Counted from the first letter of the stretch, positions 26,512-35,878 are shown. The stretch: DNA of 59,150 nucleotides from JBEKIK01 sp050013075 (GCA_050013075.1 JBEKFZ010000017.1:1-59150); one strand, 5' to 3'. The notes: a model not told the origin generated them from the letters alone. Translations and numbers: made by a program.

Positions 26512-26540
26512 TTATGTGCCGCCTTTATTCAGGCGAGTCG
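26440..26540 (+). pseudogene. Remnant of a transglutaminase-like gene (promoter-proximal end)
   Basis: The CCCGGAGGAACTTATG ribosome site and start, then a signal peptide MKHCKYFLPLLLCAAFIQA, match the start of the intact gene at 30757 (MRHCKYLLPLFLSATFIQA) at roughly 80% or more of bases. After about codon 19 similarity stops and the sequence becomes the antisense of the SDR gene 3' end. No transglutaminase core remains. It is a truncated paralogue or a duplicated end. Confidence 0.75.
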
Positions 26541-27990
26541 AGTGCCAGTCTTGTTCGGCGGCGCGGGCCAATGCCTTCAGCATTCCGGCGAAGATTAGCC
26601 GATGTAAAGGATAGATCGCGTACCAGTAGATCAAGCCGGATAGCCCAACCGGGTCGAAAATCGCTGTCTGCCGGATGACAGACGATTCCTGCCGGCCAGA
26701 CACCTCGAACTCCAGCCATGCACGACCGGGCAGCTTCATTTCCGCATGAAGTCGGAGCAGATGATCGGGCTGGAAGGCCTCCACTCGCCAGAAATCAACG
26801 ACATCTCCCACGCAAAGGTTGACCGTGTCGCGACGGCCGCGCCGTAAACCTATGCCTCCGACCAACAGATCGAGAAAACCGCGGAGCCGCCATAACCAGT
26901 TTCCATAATACCAACCGGTCTTGCCGCCGATGCGTTGAATAGGCGCAAAAGCTGTGTGGACAGGCACGTTTAAGGACGCCGTTCGCGAATCGACCATTCG
27001 AGAACCGAATCGCACGCCGCCCCACCGGGATTTCCGGTTGCCTGCGGACAAAGCCTCGGACCAGCGTGTTTCGGCCAAATCACGGTCTTCGTTCCGCAGC
27101 GCCTTGGCAATGGCTGAGCTAAGCCCCTGCGGGCGAATCGCAAAGGCTTGCAGAGCGGATGCGTCTTCGACCACGGTAGGACTGCGCAGGCCTTCAATGA
27201 GTTTTCGACCGATGCGTGCATAAACCGGCGTCACTAGTCCCAGCCACAAGCTGGACAAGTACGGTGTAAGGACCGGGACGGAGATCATGACCCGAGTCAA
27301 CCCTCGCTGGCGGGCATACTCGCGCATAAGGTCGCCATAGCATACCCGGTCTGGCCCGCCGATCTCAAAAGTGCGACTTTCCTCGCCTTCCAACTCCAAG
27401 GCGGCAAGCAGATAGTCAAGCACGTCTTCAATTGCGATGGGTTGTGTGGGAGTAGCTACCCATTTCGGGCAGATCATCACTGGAAGCCGTTCCACCAAGG
27501 CTCGAATCATCTCGAACGAAAGACTGCCGGAGCCAATGATGATCGAGGCTCGAAACTCGATCACTTCGATTCCGGCCCTCCGGAGAATTTCACCCGTCTC
27601 TTGCCGGCTGCGCAGGTGCTCGGATAGGGCTTTTTTCGGGTTGCCCAGGCCGCCCAGGTAGATGATCCTTCGGACGCCGGCCTGTTTGGCGGCAGCCGAG
27701 AAATTAGCCGCTCCAAGACGATCGTCCTGCTCAAAATCTATGGCTGACCCCATTGAATGGATCAGGTAGTACGCGGTGTCGACGTACTGCAAGGCCAATG
27801 GCAGTGATTCCGGATTGAGGACGTCGCCTTCGACCAATTCCGTGGAGTTGGCGACTCGTGCTCGGAGATTGTCCGGTCTCCGCGCCATACACCGCAGGTG
27901 AATACTGCGCCGCTCAAGTAATGGGATCAGGCGGCCGCCGATATAGCCGGTCCCGCCTGTCAGTAATATTACAGGTTCTGTGCGTGGCAT
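26512..27990 (-). CDS. SDR-family NAD(P)-binding protein with DUF2867
   Basis: A 492-residue protein. Residues 1-~300 are an extended/atypical SDR fold with ILLTGGTGYIGGRLIPLL at the N-terminus and a YGDL region; the last ~170 are DUF2867 (WYYGNWLWRLRGFLDLLVGG, VGDVVDFWRV). Homologues in many bacteria are NmrA/complex-I-assembly-like proteins of unknown substrate. The final ~8 codons and the stop codon (26512-26536) are the antisense of the transglutaminase remnant, so the original C-terminus was probably replaced at a recombination junction. No clear ribosome site. Confidence 0.88.
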   Translation of the reverse strand: MPRTEPVILLTGGTGYIGGRLIPLLERRSIHLRCMARRPDNLRARVANSTELVEGDVLNPESLPLALQYVDTAYYLIHSMGSAIDFEQDDRLGAANFSAAAKQAGVRRIIYLGGLGNPKKALSEHLRSRQETGEILRRAGIEVIEFRASIIIGSGSLSFEMIRALVERLPVMICPKWVATPTQPIAIEDVLDYLLAALELEGEESRTFEIGGPDRVCYGDLMREYARQRGLTRVMISVPVLTPYLSSLWLGLVTPVYARIGRKLIEGLRSPTVVEDASALQAFAIRPQGLSSAIAKALRNEDRDLAETRWSEALSAGNRKSRWGGVRFGSRMVDSRTASLNVPVHTAFAPIQRIGGKTGWYYGNWLWRLRGFLDLLVGGIGLRRGRRDTVNLCVGDVVDFWRVEAFQPDHLLRLHAEMKLPGRAWLEFEVSGRQESSVIRQTAIFDPVGLSGLIYWYAIYPLHRLIFAGMLKALARAAEQDWHSTRLNKGGT

Positions 27991-28120
27991 GTTGTTCTAA
28001 TAACGTTTTGGTAAATTATCAATCGTCGCGTGCAAAAGCATATCATTGGATTATCAAGGAGAAATAGGGGCATAACGTTTAGCCGACTTTCGCCTCCATC
28101 AACAAGCATGGCGCCGACGA

Positions 28121-28639
28121 TCAAGCGGCGCCCGGGACCCATTGCCGCACCTCCTGAAAACGGCCGACGTGGAAGTAACGCTCAATCGCGACTCGCACCA
28201 AGGCACACGATTTGCCGAGCACAAAGTCAGCCAAATGGGGATGCCGGTCAATAAGCAGGCCCGCCCAACGATCGAAGTTCTCGCTCGGCGCCACCACCCG
28301 CGCGCGCCCAGTGGCTGTTACCGCTTCGATTTGCATTAGATCGTGCGGATACGCCGACCGGTTGTCCACGAGCAAAGCAACCTGTTCGCACTCGGAAAGC
28401 AGCCGATACTTCCGGGTTGCAACCGGCGTCGAAAAGACAATACTCTTCAGATCTTCACTCGCTGCAAAAGCGACCAATGAACCATAAGGCTGCGATTGAC
28501 CCTGCGTACAAAGCACCGCGTAGAGTTCACGCTTGATCAGACGACCGATGTGCTGCTGAAGCGTGACATGCTCAATGGCGTCAGGTCTTGGTCCTTCCGG
28601 CATCCCGGAATCCGCCGTTAATTCGTAAGAGTGATGCAT
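28121..28639 (-). CDS. Pyridoxamine 5'-phosphate oxidase-fold flavin protein
   Basis: 172 residues from the ATG at 28639; the frame is open upstream to 28807 but that part (Lys/Arg-rich, GGAC-like repeats absent) is less protein-like. The split-barrel FMN-binding fold is suggested by KRELYAVLCTQGQSQPYGSLVAFA, then VATRKYRLLSECEQVALLVDNR and ATGRARVV. Family members bind FMN, F420 or heme. It follows the SDR gene in the same orientation, 130 bp away on its upstream side. Confidence 0.8.
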   Translation of the reverse strand: MHHSYELTADSGMPEGPRPDAIEHVTLQQHIGRLIKRELYAVLCTQGQSQPYGSLVAFAASEDLKSIVFSTPVATRKYRLLSECEQVALLVDNRSAYPHDLMQIEAVTATGRARVVAPSENFDRWAGLLIDRHPHLADFVLGKSCALVRVAIERYFHVGRFQEVRQWVPGAA

Positions 28640-28891
28640 GTCGCCTGTCCCCGTTGCCGAATGCCTCTTGACTTCCAAGTATAGCAGCGCGGTTACACGT
28701 CCCTCAGAATCCTTCCGATTGTCATGTTTGTAGGACTTTTTGCGAATAATCAATTCCGACCGCCCCGCCAGTCTGTCTTTTGTAACGTAGAATTTAATGA
28801 GAGTCACTATCGGGCTTAACGGATTGTTGAGAACACCATTGAAAACAATGTGGTTCGATAAATCTTCACTTTAGAAAAGGGGTAGAAAGTC

Positions 28892-29122
28892 ATGAAACTC
28901 ATTCATTCTTTGGCGATGATCCTGGTGATTATCGGTGCCGTGAACTGGGGATTGGTGGGCCTTTTCCAGTTCGACCTGGTTGCCGCGATTTTCGGTCCTG
29001 CAAGCATGCTTAGCCGGCTTGTGTATTCGCTCGTCGGCTTGGCCGGTGTCACCTTGGCCTATACGGCGATTGCCATGTGCACTACCGGGCAAAACTATTT
29101 GCACAACACGCCTGCTCGCTAA
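28892..29122 (+). CDS. DUF378 small membrane protein (YuzA-like)
   Basis: A 76-residue protein with two membrane helices, ending in a short cytoplasmic or periplasmic tail. DUF378 signatures are MILVIIGAVNWGLVGLFQFD and VYSLVGLAGV. AAAGGGG lies upstream of the ATG. The family is widespread and uncharacterised. It is followed by a strong UUCG hairpin. Confidence 0.88.
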   Translation: MKLIHSLAMILVIIGAVNWGLVGLFQFDLVAAIFGPASMLSRLVYSLVGLAGVTLAYTAIAMCTTGQNYLHNTPAR

Positions 29123-29150
29123 CCGTCAGCCGACCGTTCACCCACAAACA

Positions 29151-29178
29151 GGCGCAAGGACCTTCGGGTCCTTGTGCC
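29151..29178 (+). terminator. UUCG-tetraloop hairpin after the DUF378 gene
   Basis: GGCGCAAGGACC-TTCG-GGTCCTTGTGCC, a 12-bp stem with one wobble and a C(UUCG)G loop. There is only a weak T tract after it. It probably terminates the DUF378 transcript. Confidence 0.6.
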
Positions 29179-29240
29179 ATTTATGGGAAGAAATGCAGAT
29201 AAGCGCCATTGCTTGGGCAGTTTGGATGTCCGCCGTGTGT

Positions 29241-30470
29241 TTATCTCTTAAAAGAGCCTGCTAAATGGCGGCGGGAGGGTTTTCGGTGGGGATGTTTCTT
29301 TGGGCTTGGCGGTTGGGCGGGATGGGTGTGCGATTCGCCAAGCGGGATGTCTTTATTGACGAGCAATGTCTGGCGGATGAGCCGTTCGATGGCCTTGAGA
29401 TGTTTTCGCTCGCCAATGTCGCAGAGAGAGACGGCAATGCCTGCCGCTCCGGCGCGGCCGGTGCGGCCGGTGCGATGTACGTAGGTTTCTGGTTCATGGG
29501 GGAGATCGTAGTTTAGGACGTGCGAGATTCCTTCGACGTCGATTCCGCGCGAGGCTACATCGGTGGCCACCAGGACGTGTGTCCGGTTCGATTTGAAATC
29601 GGCCAACGACCGCTCCCGCGCGCCTTGGCTCTTGTTCCCGTGGATCGCATCGGCGCGGATGCCCGAGCGATTTAAATCACGCGCGACGCGGTCGGCGCCG
29701 TGCTTGGTGCGGGTAAAAACTAGTGCGCGCGTGACCGTCCGCGTCTTCAGTAGGTTCGCCAATAGCCGGGTCTTTTGCTTTTGAGGCACGAAGAACACCG
29801 AATGTTCGATGAGTTCCGAGGTCTCCTTAACCGGGGCAATCCGAATGCGGACCGGATCGTGGAGGATTGCGGCGGCAAATCGCTCGATTGTCTCGGGCAT
29901 GGTGGCGGCGAATAGGAGCGTCTGTCGCCGCTCGGGCAGCTTGGTAATGATATGGCGAACGTCTGGCAGGAAGCCCATGTCCAGCATTCGGTCGGCTTCG
30001 TCCAGGACAAAGGTTTCGACCGAGCCGAGATCGATATAACCCTGGTTCATCAGATCGATCAGCCGTCCGGGCGTAGCAACCAAGATGTCGACGCCGTGTT
30101 TTATGGCCCGGGTCTGCGGATTCTGGCCCACGCCGCCGAAAATGACGGTTTGCCGCAGTGCGGTGTTATATCCGTATGTTTGAAAACTTTCGCCGATCTG
30201 CGCGGCCAACTCGCGAGTGGGCGAAAGGACCAGGACGCGGATGCGACGGCCACGGCCGCGCGGCGGATTTCCACCGTGCGTGAGGCGGTGCAAAATGGGA
30301 AGTGCAAAGGCGGCGGTCTTGCCCGTGCCCGTCTGTGCGCAGCCCAACAAGTCGCGGCCGGCCAGAACGTGTGGAATAGCTTTCAATTGGATCGGGGTAG
30401 GAATTGTGTATCCTTCGGATACGACAGCACGCAGTATGGGCTCGGAAAGCCCAAATTCTTCAAAGGTCAT
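29241..30470 (-). CDS. DEAD-box RNA helicase, RhlE-like
   Basis: A 409-residue ATP-dependent RNA helicase. Motifs in order: Q motif (PTPIQLKAIPHVLAGRDLLG), Walker A AQTGTGKTAAF, PTRELAAQ, TPGRLIDLM, DEAD in VLDEADRMLDMGF, FAATMP (SAT variant AAT), then ARGIDVEGISHVLNYDLP and HRTGRTGRAG. The short basic tail (KKHPHRKPSRRHLAGSFKR) is an RNA-binding extension. Family members remodel rRNA or mRNA structure, often at low temperature. It is the last gene of the block before the intact transglutaminase copy. Confidence 0.93.
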   Translation of the reverse strand: MTFEEFGLSEPILRAVVSEGYTIPTPIQLKAIPHVLAGRDLLGCAQTGTGKTAAFALPILHRLTHGGNPPRGRGRRIRVLVLSPTRELAAQIGESFQTYGYNTALRQTVIFGGVGQNPQTRAIKHGVDILVATPGRLIDLMNQGYIDLGSVETFVLDEADRMLDMGFLPDVRHIITKLPERRQTLLFAATMPETIERFAAAILHDPVRIRIAPVKETSELIEHSVFFVPQKQKTRLLANLLKTRTVTRALVFTRTKHGADRVARDLNRSGIRADAIHGNKSQGARERSLADFKSNRTHVLVATDVASRGIDVEGISHVLNYDLPHEPETYVHRTGRTGRAGAAGIAVSLCDIGERKHLKAIERLIRQTLLVNKDIPLGESHTHPAQPPSPKKHPHRKPSRRHLAGSFKR

Positions 30471-30699
30471 CTAAGGTACCTGAGGGGTGTCCCAGGACCA
30501 TATGAGATGAACGCAAACCGCGTTCTCAGAAAGCCATCGGTACCTGGCAGTAATCCAATGGCAGACGCCGAGAGGACTCAGTAGGCTATTATGGCATGTT
30601 TGGCGAGAAAGTCCAGAGGGCATTATGGGATTTTGTGCGATTTGGGAACAAAAAGGCACTTTACGGCGTGTTTAAGCTGTGGGAAAGCACGCAATTTCG

Positions 30700-30811
30700 C
30701 AGTTTTACCGGATAAGATATGATTATTTCGTTGAAACAATTAGCCCGGAGGAACTTATGAGACACTGCAAGTACCTATTGCCGCTTTTTTTGAGTGCGAC
30801 CTTTATTCAGG
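30700..30811. repeat. Direct repeat matching 26440-26536
   Basis: The upstream region, ribosome site and signal-peptide codons of the transglutaminase gene repeat those at 26440-26536 (shared words include CCCGGAGGAACTTATGA, ACACTGCAA, TTGCCGCT and CCTTTATTCAGGC). The two copies bracket a ~4.2-kb block of four genes. Confidence 0.8.
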
Positions 30812-31902
30812 CTGCCGAACCGGAGGCGCCCGGCAGGGGCGGGGATGAAATTCCCAGGCCTTCATTCGATAGGATTGATTATTCCAATCCCAAGGCCTAT
30901 TTATTCTTGAATGATAAAATGGGCAGCCGTGATCGAATTATGAAAGTGGCTGAATCGATTGAGGGATCGACTCCGGAAAAAAAGTTGTTTGCTATCTATC
31001 GCTGGATCGAGTCGAACGTGTTTTATAAGGCGGATTATTTCAACGAGTGGCGGACATTCGATCAAATGCTGGTCGACGGCCTGCAAGGAGGATGTGCGCA
31101 GTATTCGGTTCTGTTCGGTTCCTTGGCCCGGGCCTGCGGGATTCCCACGGTATGGGTCAAAACGCTGGATGCCGATTGGATCCGCGGTTTTAGAACTAAG
31201 GGAACGGAAGGAAGCTGGAACGGGCACGTGTTTTTGGAAATTTTTATCCATGACCGCTGGATGTTGTTGGACGACACCCAATTGGTTTTATATGATAATT
31301 ACGATCCGAAAACGCGGATCTTGCCCGGCAACCGATACGCATACGACAAAGGAGGCGACCCTTACGAACTCGTTCTTTCCGCCCGGTGGGAAATTTGGAA
31401 AAAACAAGTTCGAGCAAACTTTTCCGATTTTGATCTTTCCAAACTGCCGGTTGGAAATGGGACTGACCTGCTGCATAACACGATAGCTAACGCAGGCAAC
31501 AACACGATGGCTAATGCTGGCAATCTTAAATATCCCGCCGTGTTTGTCTTTTATTCGGAAAAGAATGAGGAAGGCGCAAGGCATTTGGGCAAGATCTTGT
31601 ACCCAAAGCTCACGCATCATCTAACCGGCCGCTCTCTTACTTCCAAAGATTATGAGGAACAATTTACTAAATTCGTTAAGCCGGGAAATACCATTATTCT
31701 AATGTTTACGGCGGATGAGAAAGACTCAGTACCAGAGGCGTTCAGGGATCTTTTACCGAAGGCCTGGTCGGAAATTGAATTGGAGGTTGGTAAACAAGGA
31801 GCCGTAAAATACGATAGCACGGCCCGAAATCTGAATATCATTACTCTTGTGGCCAAAGATTCAGCGGAGTTGTCGAAATTGGTCGAAAAAACCTCCTGGT
31901 AG
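30757..31902 (+). CDS. Exported transglutaminase-like (papain-fold) protein
   Basis: 381 residues from the ATG at 30757, preceded by CCCGGAGGAACTT; the open extension to 30679 has no ribosome site. A signal peptide (cut after FIQA) leads to a transglutaminase-like core with the triad Cys113 in LQGGCAQYSVLFG, His157 in WNGHVFLEIF and Asp172/173 in LLDDTQ. This fold includes peptidases and protein cross-linkers; a peptide-N-glycanase-like or peptidase role is possible. The C-terminal half (residues ~250-380) is unrecognised. It is preceded by a paralogous remnant at 26440. Confidence 0.85.
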   Translation: MRHCKYLLPLFLSATFIQAAEPEAPGRGGDEIPRPSFDRIDYSNPKAYLFLNDKMGSRDRIMKVAESIEGSTPEKKLFAIYRWIESNVFYKADYFNEWRTFDQMLVDGLQGGCAQYSVLFGSLARACGIPTVWVKTLDADWIRGFRTKGTEGSWNGHVFLEIFIHDRWMLLDDTQLVLYDNYDPKTRILPGNRYAYDKGGDPYELVLSARWEIWKKQVRANFSDFDLSKLPVGNGTDLLHNTIANAGNNTMANAGNLKYPAVFVFYSEKNEEGARHLGKILYPKLTHHLTGRSLTSKDYEEQFTKFVKPGNTIILMFTADEKDSVPEAFRDLLPKAWSEIELEVGKQGAVKYDSTARNLNIITLVAKDSAELSKLVEKTSW

Positions 31903-31958
31903 AATTGGGCCGCGCGGGTGCCCGTGATTGACGGATAAAAGGAGACAGTCCCCGGGGA

Positions 31959-34715
31959 TCAGGCACTTTCGGCTTTCCAGCGTTTGTTGGGGGTGCGGGA
32001 TTTGGAATCGGCGGCGGAGTCGTCGTAGGATTCGTCATCATCGGATGCTTCGACTTCGTCTTCGTCGCGGGAGTCGTCCTCGTCGGATTCATTCTCAGAT
32101 TGGTCGGAGTCGGTTTCACCATCATCAGATTCATCTTCATCTTCGCCTTCTTCGTCGGAGTCGGTTTCTTCCTCGTCGATTTCTTCGTCGGTTTCTTGTG
32201 CGGTTTCTTCTTCGTCGGATTGGTCTTCTTCCAGATCATCATCGGATGCTTCATTATCATCTTCGGCGGCGTTTTCCGGTTCTTCTTCATCGTCGAAGGC
32301 GTTTTTGTTCGACTGGGCAATGAATATTTTATTTGTCCGCCGCGGTTTGGGCTGCCGGGTCTCGTCGGGCGACGGCGGGGCCTGGCCGGTCATGGTTTCC
32401 CATTGCGATAAGGTGATTAAAATATCGCGGGCCTGGGACCCGTTATATGGGCCGACGACGCCGTCCTCGGCCATGTAGTCGATCAACCGGGCTGCGCGGC
32501 CATAGCCTATTCCTAATGCCCGTTGCAGGAGGGATACGCTGCCGCGTCCTTCGCGGATTACGATGTCCACGGCCGATTCGTATAGTTCGTCGCGGTGGTC
32601 GAATTTTTTCGTTTCGCCCTCGGGCTGCGTGGCCTTGAGTTGCACCAGTTCCTTGACAAACTGCGGCTCGGTGGTGGCCACGGTGGCGATGACGCGGTTG
32701 ATTTCATCGTCGCTAAGGTAAGTGCCCTGTCCGCGGATGAGCGCGCCTGTGCCGGGCCAGAGGAAGAGCATATCGCCGTTGCCCAGCAGTTTGTCCGCGC
32801 CCATTTCGTCCAGGACCACGCGGGAATCGGTGCGGGAGGCCACCTGGAAGGAAATTCTGGCGGGGAGGTTCGATTTTATCAGGCCGGTTATCACGTCCAC
32901 GGTGGGTTTTTGCGTGGCCAGGACCAGGTGGATGCCCACCGCGCGGCTTTTTTGCGCCAGGCGGATGATGTGGCCCTCGACTTCCTTGGCGGCGGTCATC
33001 ATCAGATCGGCCAGTTCATCGGTCACGATGACGATATAAGGCATGTGGGTGGGGATCTGGCGGCGTTCCTCGTCGTCCTCGGGCTGGATGCGTTCCATAA
33101 GTTCTTCTTCGCCCAATTGGTTGTACACGCTCACGTGGCGCACGCCCGCGCGGGCCAGCAGGTGATATCGTTCCTCCATCTTATCGACCGCCCAGGCCAG
33201 GATGGCCTCGGCCTTGCGCATGTCGGTAACGACCGGGTGCATGAGGTGCGGAAGGGTTTTATATGGACTGAGTTCGACCATTTTGGGATCGATCAGCAAC
33301 ATGCGGACTTCGTCGGGCCGGCGGGTCATTAGCATGGACACGATGATCGAATTCAGGCACACGCTTTTGCCGGTGCCGGTCCGCCCGGCGATCAGCAGGT
33401 GCGGCAGGGTGCTAAGATCGACGACCAGGGGATTTCCGGCCACGTCCTTGCCCAGGTACAGGGGGATGCGCATTTTAAGGCTTTTGCCGTTGGCTTCTTC
33501 AATGACTTCGCGGAGGCGGACGATTTGGCGTTGGGTGTTGGGGACCTCGATGCCCACGGTGTTTTTGCCTGGAATGGGGGCCACGATGCGCACGCTGGGA
33601 ACGCGCAGGGCGATGGCCAGGTCGTCGGCCAAGGAGGTGATTTTGCTTAAGCGCAGTCCGGCTTCGAGTTCCACCTCGAACTGGGCGATGACCGGCCCGG
33701 TCTGGATTTCGACCACGCGGACGTTGAAGCCGAAATCGAGGAAGGTTTTTTCCAGGATTTTCGCGCGGCGGCGGACTTCTTTTTCATGCTCGTCGAACGA
33801 GTAAGTTTCGCCGGGCAGAAGAAGATCGAGAGAGGGCATTTCGTAGTCGGCCGGATTTTCACCGGGTTTATCGACCTCGAATTGTTCGAATATTTTTTGA
33901 CGATCGGCTTGTTTGCCCTTTGGCACGGACTTGGCGGCCGGCTGATTGCCGGCCGGAATTACGGCGAGCGGTTTTTTGTCCTTGCCGGTTTGAACGGCGG
34001 ATTGCTCTTCGTCGTTATCTTGGATTTCTTCGCCTTCTTCGCTTGCACGGCCGCTGATGCGGACCGCCACTTTATTGTTCACTTCTTCAGGCTCGTATGC
34101 ATCGAGGTCGGATCGCCGGCGGCCGAGTTTATGGGCGTAGGCCGCGCCGACTTGCAACACGCCGCGGCCGAAATGTTTGGTGGACTGACTAATAAACCAC
34201 ACGAAGATGCGGATAAGCACGTAATCGGTCGTTAGCAGCAATCCGCCGATGAGCAGACTGGAGGCAATGATATACGCGCCAAGCCGGGCGAAGTGCATTT
34301 CTAAAAGCCCACGGCCGGTTGCGCCCAGGAATCCGCCCGGGCCGATCACCGGGCCGGGCGAAAGTTGCCTCAGGGCCATGGCCGCCAGGGTGGTCAGGCC
34401 CGTAAGCGACAGCAGCCAGCCGCCGGAGCGCAGCCAGGGTTGAGATATCCGCCGGTGCATAAGCAAAACGGCGTCGAGCACGGTCAGGGAAACGATCAAA
34501 TAGTAGACGCCGATGCCCAGTGATTCGAAAAGCAAGCGGGCTATAACAGCCCCCGATCGGCCGCAGGTGTTGTGGATTTCGAGATGGGGCGGATAGACCA
34601 GGGAACTGGGCGGATCGGCCGGATCGTAACTGAACAAGGCCGCCGTGAGAAAAATAACCAAGGCCAACAGGGCCAGGGCGGCGAGGTCGCACTTCAGGTT
34701 GCGCTGTTCAAACAT
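31959..34715 (-). CDS. ftsK: DNA translocase FtsK/SpoIIIE with long acidic C-terminal tail
   Basis: A 918-residue septal DNA pump. Four N-terminal membrane segments (residues ~10-165), a low-complexity linker (~190-290), then the motor domain with Walker A AGRTGTGKSVCLN (~443) and Walker B region VRMLLIDPKM; the gamma winged-helix domain (GRGSVSLLQRALGIGYGRAARLIDYM) is at ~690-760. It normally ends there; here ~105 more residues are almost all Asp, Glu and Ser (31995-32300), closing with a basic SRTPNKRWKAESA. It segregates chromosome termini during division. The acidic tail is not part of the family as I know it. Confidence 0.95.
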   Translation of the reverse strand: MFEQRNLKCDLAALALLALVIFLTAALFSYDPADPPSSLVYPPHLEIHNTCGRSGAVIARLLFESLGIGVYYLIVSLTVLDAVLLMHRRISQPWLRSGGWLLSLTGLTTLAAMALRQLSPGPVIGPGGFLGATGRGLLEMHFARLGAYIIASSLLIGGLLLTTDYVLIRIFVWFISQSTKHFGRGVLQVGAAYAHKLGRRRSDLDAYEPEEVNNKVAVRISGRASEEGEEIQDNDEEQSAVQTGKDKKPLAVIPAGNQPAAKSVPKGKQADRQKIFEQFEVDKPGENPADYEMPSLDLLLPGETYSFDEHEKEVRRRAKILEKTFLDFGFNVRVVEIQTGPVIAQFEVELEAGLRLSKITSLADDLAIALRVPSVRIVAPIPGKNTVGIEVPNTQRQIVRLREVIEEANGKSLKMRIPLYLGKDVAGNPLVVDLSTLPHLLIAGRTGTGKSVCLNSIIVSMLMTRRPDEVRMLLIDPKMVELSPYKTLPHLMHPVVTDMRKAEAILAWAVDKMEERYHLLARAGVRHVSVYNQLGEEELMERIQPEDDEERRQIPTHMPYIVIVTDELADLMMTAAKEVEGHIIRLAQKSRAVGIHLVLATQKPTVDVITGLIKSNLPARISFQVASRTDSRVVLDEMGADKLLGNGDMLFLWPGTGALIRGQGTYLSDDEINRVIATVATTEPQFVKELVQLKATQPEGETKKFDHRDELYESAVDIVIREGRGSVSLLQRALGIGYGRAARLIDYMAEDGVVGPYNGSQARDILITLSQWETMTGQAPPSPDETRQPKPRRTNKIFIAQSNKNAFDDEEEPENAAEDDNEASDDDLEEDQSDEEETAQETDEEIDEEETDSDEEGEDEDESDDGETDSDQSENESDEDDSRDEDEVEASDDDESYDDSAADSKSRTPNKRWKAESA

Positions 34716-35236
34716 AAAACTTGTGTGCCCAGAGGTTGAAACGATAACCTATGGTCCGGACCCCATGTTGCGGGCCGGTGACGCATCCATGTCTGAAACC
34801 AATCCTGCTTCTTCGACCTAAGTATCGGCCATTTCACCACTTGTAGACGAGTTTCCATGCACCGCGCGTTGCCGCTTACGCAGCGCAAATGCCATGCAAA
34901 ATCATTCAGACAGGCATAACCGGCACAAGAGGTTTTCGACGAGTTACCCAAGATGCCGGCGGATGCGTTATAATCAGGGGAATGTGAATCGCAATATAAC
35001 CGCTGCGGCGATTTTATCGGCAAATTCCCGGGATTTATCAGTATTTACATTGGAAATGATACGTTTCGGGCTTTAAAGGCGGAAATCGAGGAATTTTTCA
35101 GGCAAACCGATTGAAAGAAAAACGCCAATGGACGAAAATAAACGTAGGATCATTCGAGCGTGGGTTCCCGGTTTTTTCCTTCTTATCGCAAAGCCCAACC
35201 GCAATTTTATCGGTTAATTCTATCGGTTTTTTAAGT
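34716..35236. other. Intergenic region upstream of ftsK and the next plus-strand gene
   Basis: About 520 bp with no convincing gene. A TATAAT box sits at 34969-34974 on the plus strand without a clear -35, a candidate promoter for the gene at 35237. The stretch 35111-35236 is open upstream of that gene but lacks coding character. A partial type A word (GAGCGTGGGTTCCCG) lies at ~35156. Confidence 0.45.
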
Positions 35237-35878
35237 ATGATGTCCGTAGAACAATTCCTGGCCGTGCTTAAAGAAAAGGACCTGGTGCCCGGCGATCTGC
35301 TGCACAGTCTTTACAATCAGGCCGCCCATCACGTTACCGCGGCCGAAATAGCTCAAGTACTGATCGACAAGGGCTATCTTACCCCGGCATTGGCAAATCG
35401 GCTGATGGGCGTGGAGATAGAGCAGCCGACCCAGGATGCGGGTGGATATGAACGGGATCCGAGGTCAGAACAGGACATTGGTTTTGCTCCGGTGAAAGAG
35501 GAAAAGGAACCCAGGCCGGTTATCGGCAGGCATCGGCCATACAAAGCCGGCGACAGCGCGAAGAGTTCCGCCTCGGCGTCATCGGCCCCCAAAGGCCCAA
35601 AGCCGCCCGAGCCTACGCCTCCGCCGAAACCTTCGCTGTTGGACAAACCGCCTCCGTCGCCCTGGGCCACTTCGGTTTACGATCGGGAAATAGATACCTC
35701 CAAGGGCATAGTATCGCCGCGCCTGGTGAAACTGGCCGGAATCGAACAAATTCCCACAACATTCTTGAAACCCAGGCGAAAACAATGGTTGACCATGTTG
35801 ATTCGCGGCGGGATTATTCTGGGGTTGTCGGTGATTTTCTACTTGCTGATTAGGATGCTTTTCTTCCCGTCCCTGTAA
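35237..35878 (+). CDS. Planctomycete-type membrane-anchored protein of unknown function
   Basis: 213 residues from the ATG at 35237 (the frame is open to 35111). The N-terminal ~60 residues (VEQFLAVLKEKDLVPGDLLH ... AAEIAQVLIDKGYLTPALAN) look like the helical domain found ahead of kinase domains in some planctomycete Ser/Thr kinases, but no kinase follows. A proline-rich linker (PKGPKPPEPTPPPKP) leads to one C-terminal membrane helix (GGIILGLSVIFYLLIRMLFF), so the bulk of the protein is probably cytoplasmic. No function can be given. Confidence 0.75.
   Translation: MMSVEQFLAVLKEKDLVPGDLLHSLYNQAAHHVTAAEIAQVLIDKGYLTPALANRLMGVEIEQPTQDAGGYERDPRSEQDIGFAPVKEEKEPRPVIGRHRPYKAGDSAKSSASASSAPKGPKPPEPTPPPKPSLLDKPPPSPWATSVYDREIDTSKGIVSPRLVKLAGIEQIPTTFLKPRRKQWLTMLIRGGIILGLSVIFYLLIRMLFFPSL

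Noticed and set aside
26440..30811. Genomic island or transposon
   Set aside because: No integrase, transposase or matching terminal repeats; the flanking repeat is gene-derived. Kept only as a rearrangement finding.
34716..35236. tRNA or small RNA gene
   Set aside because: No cloverleaf with conserved T-loop/anticodon bases could be found by eye here or elsewhere in the window.
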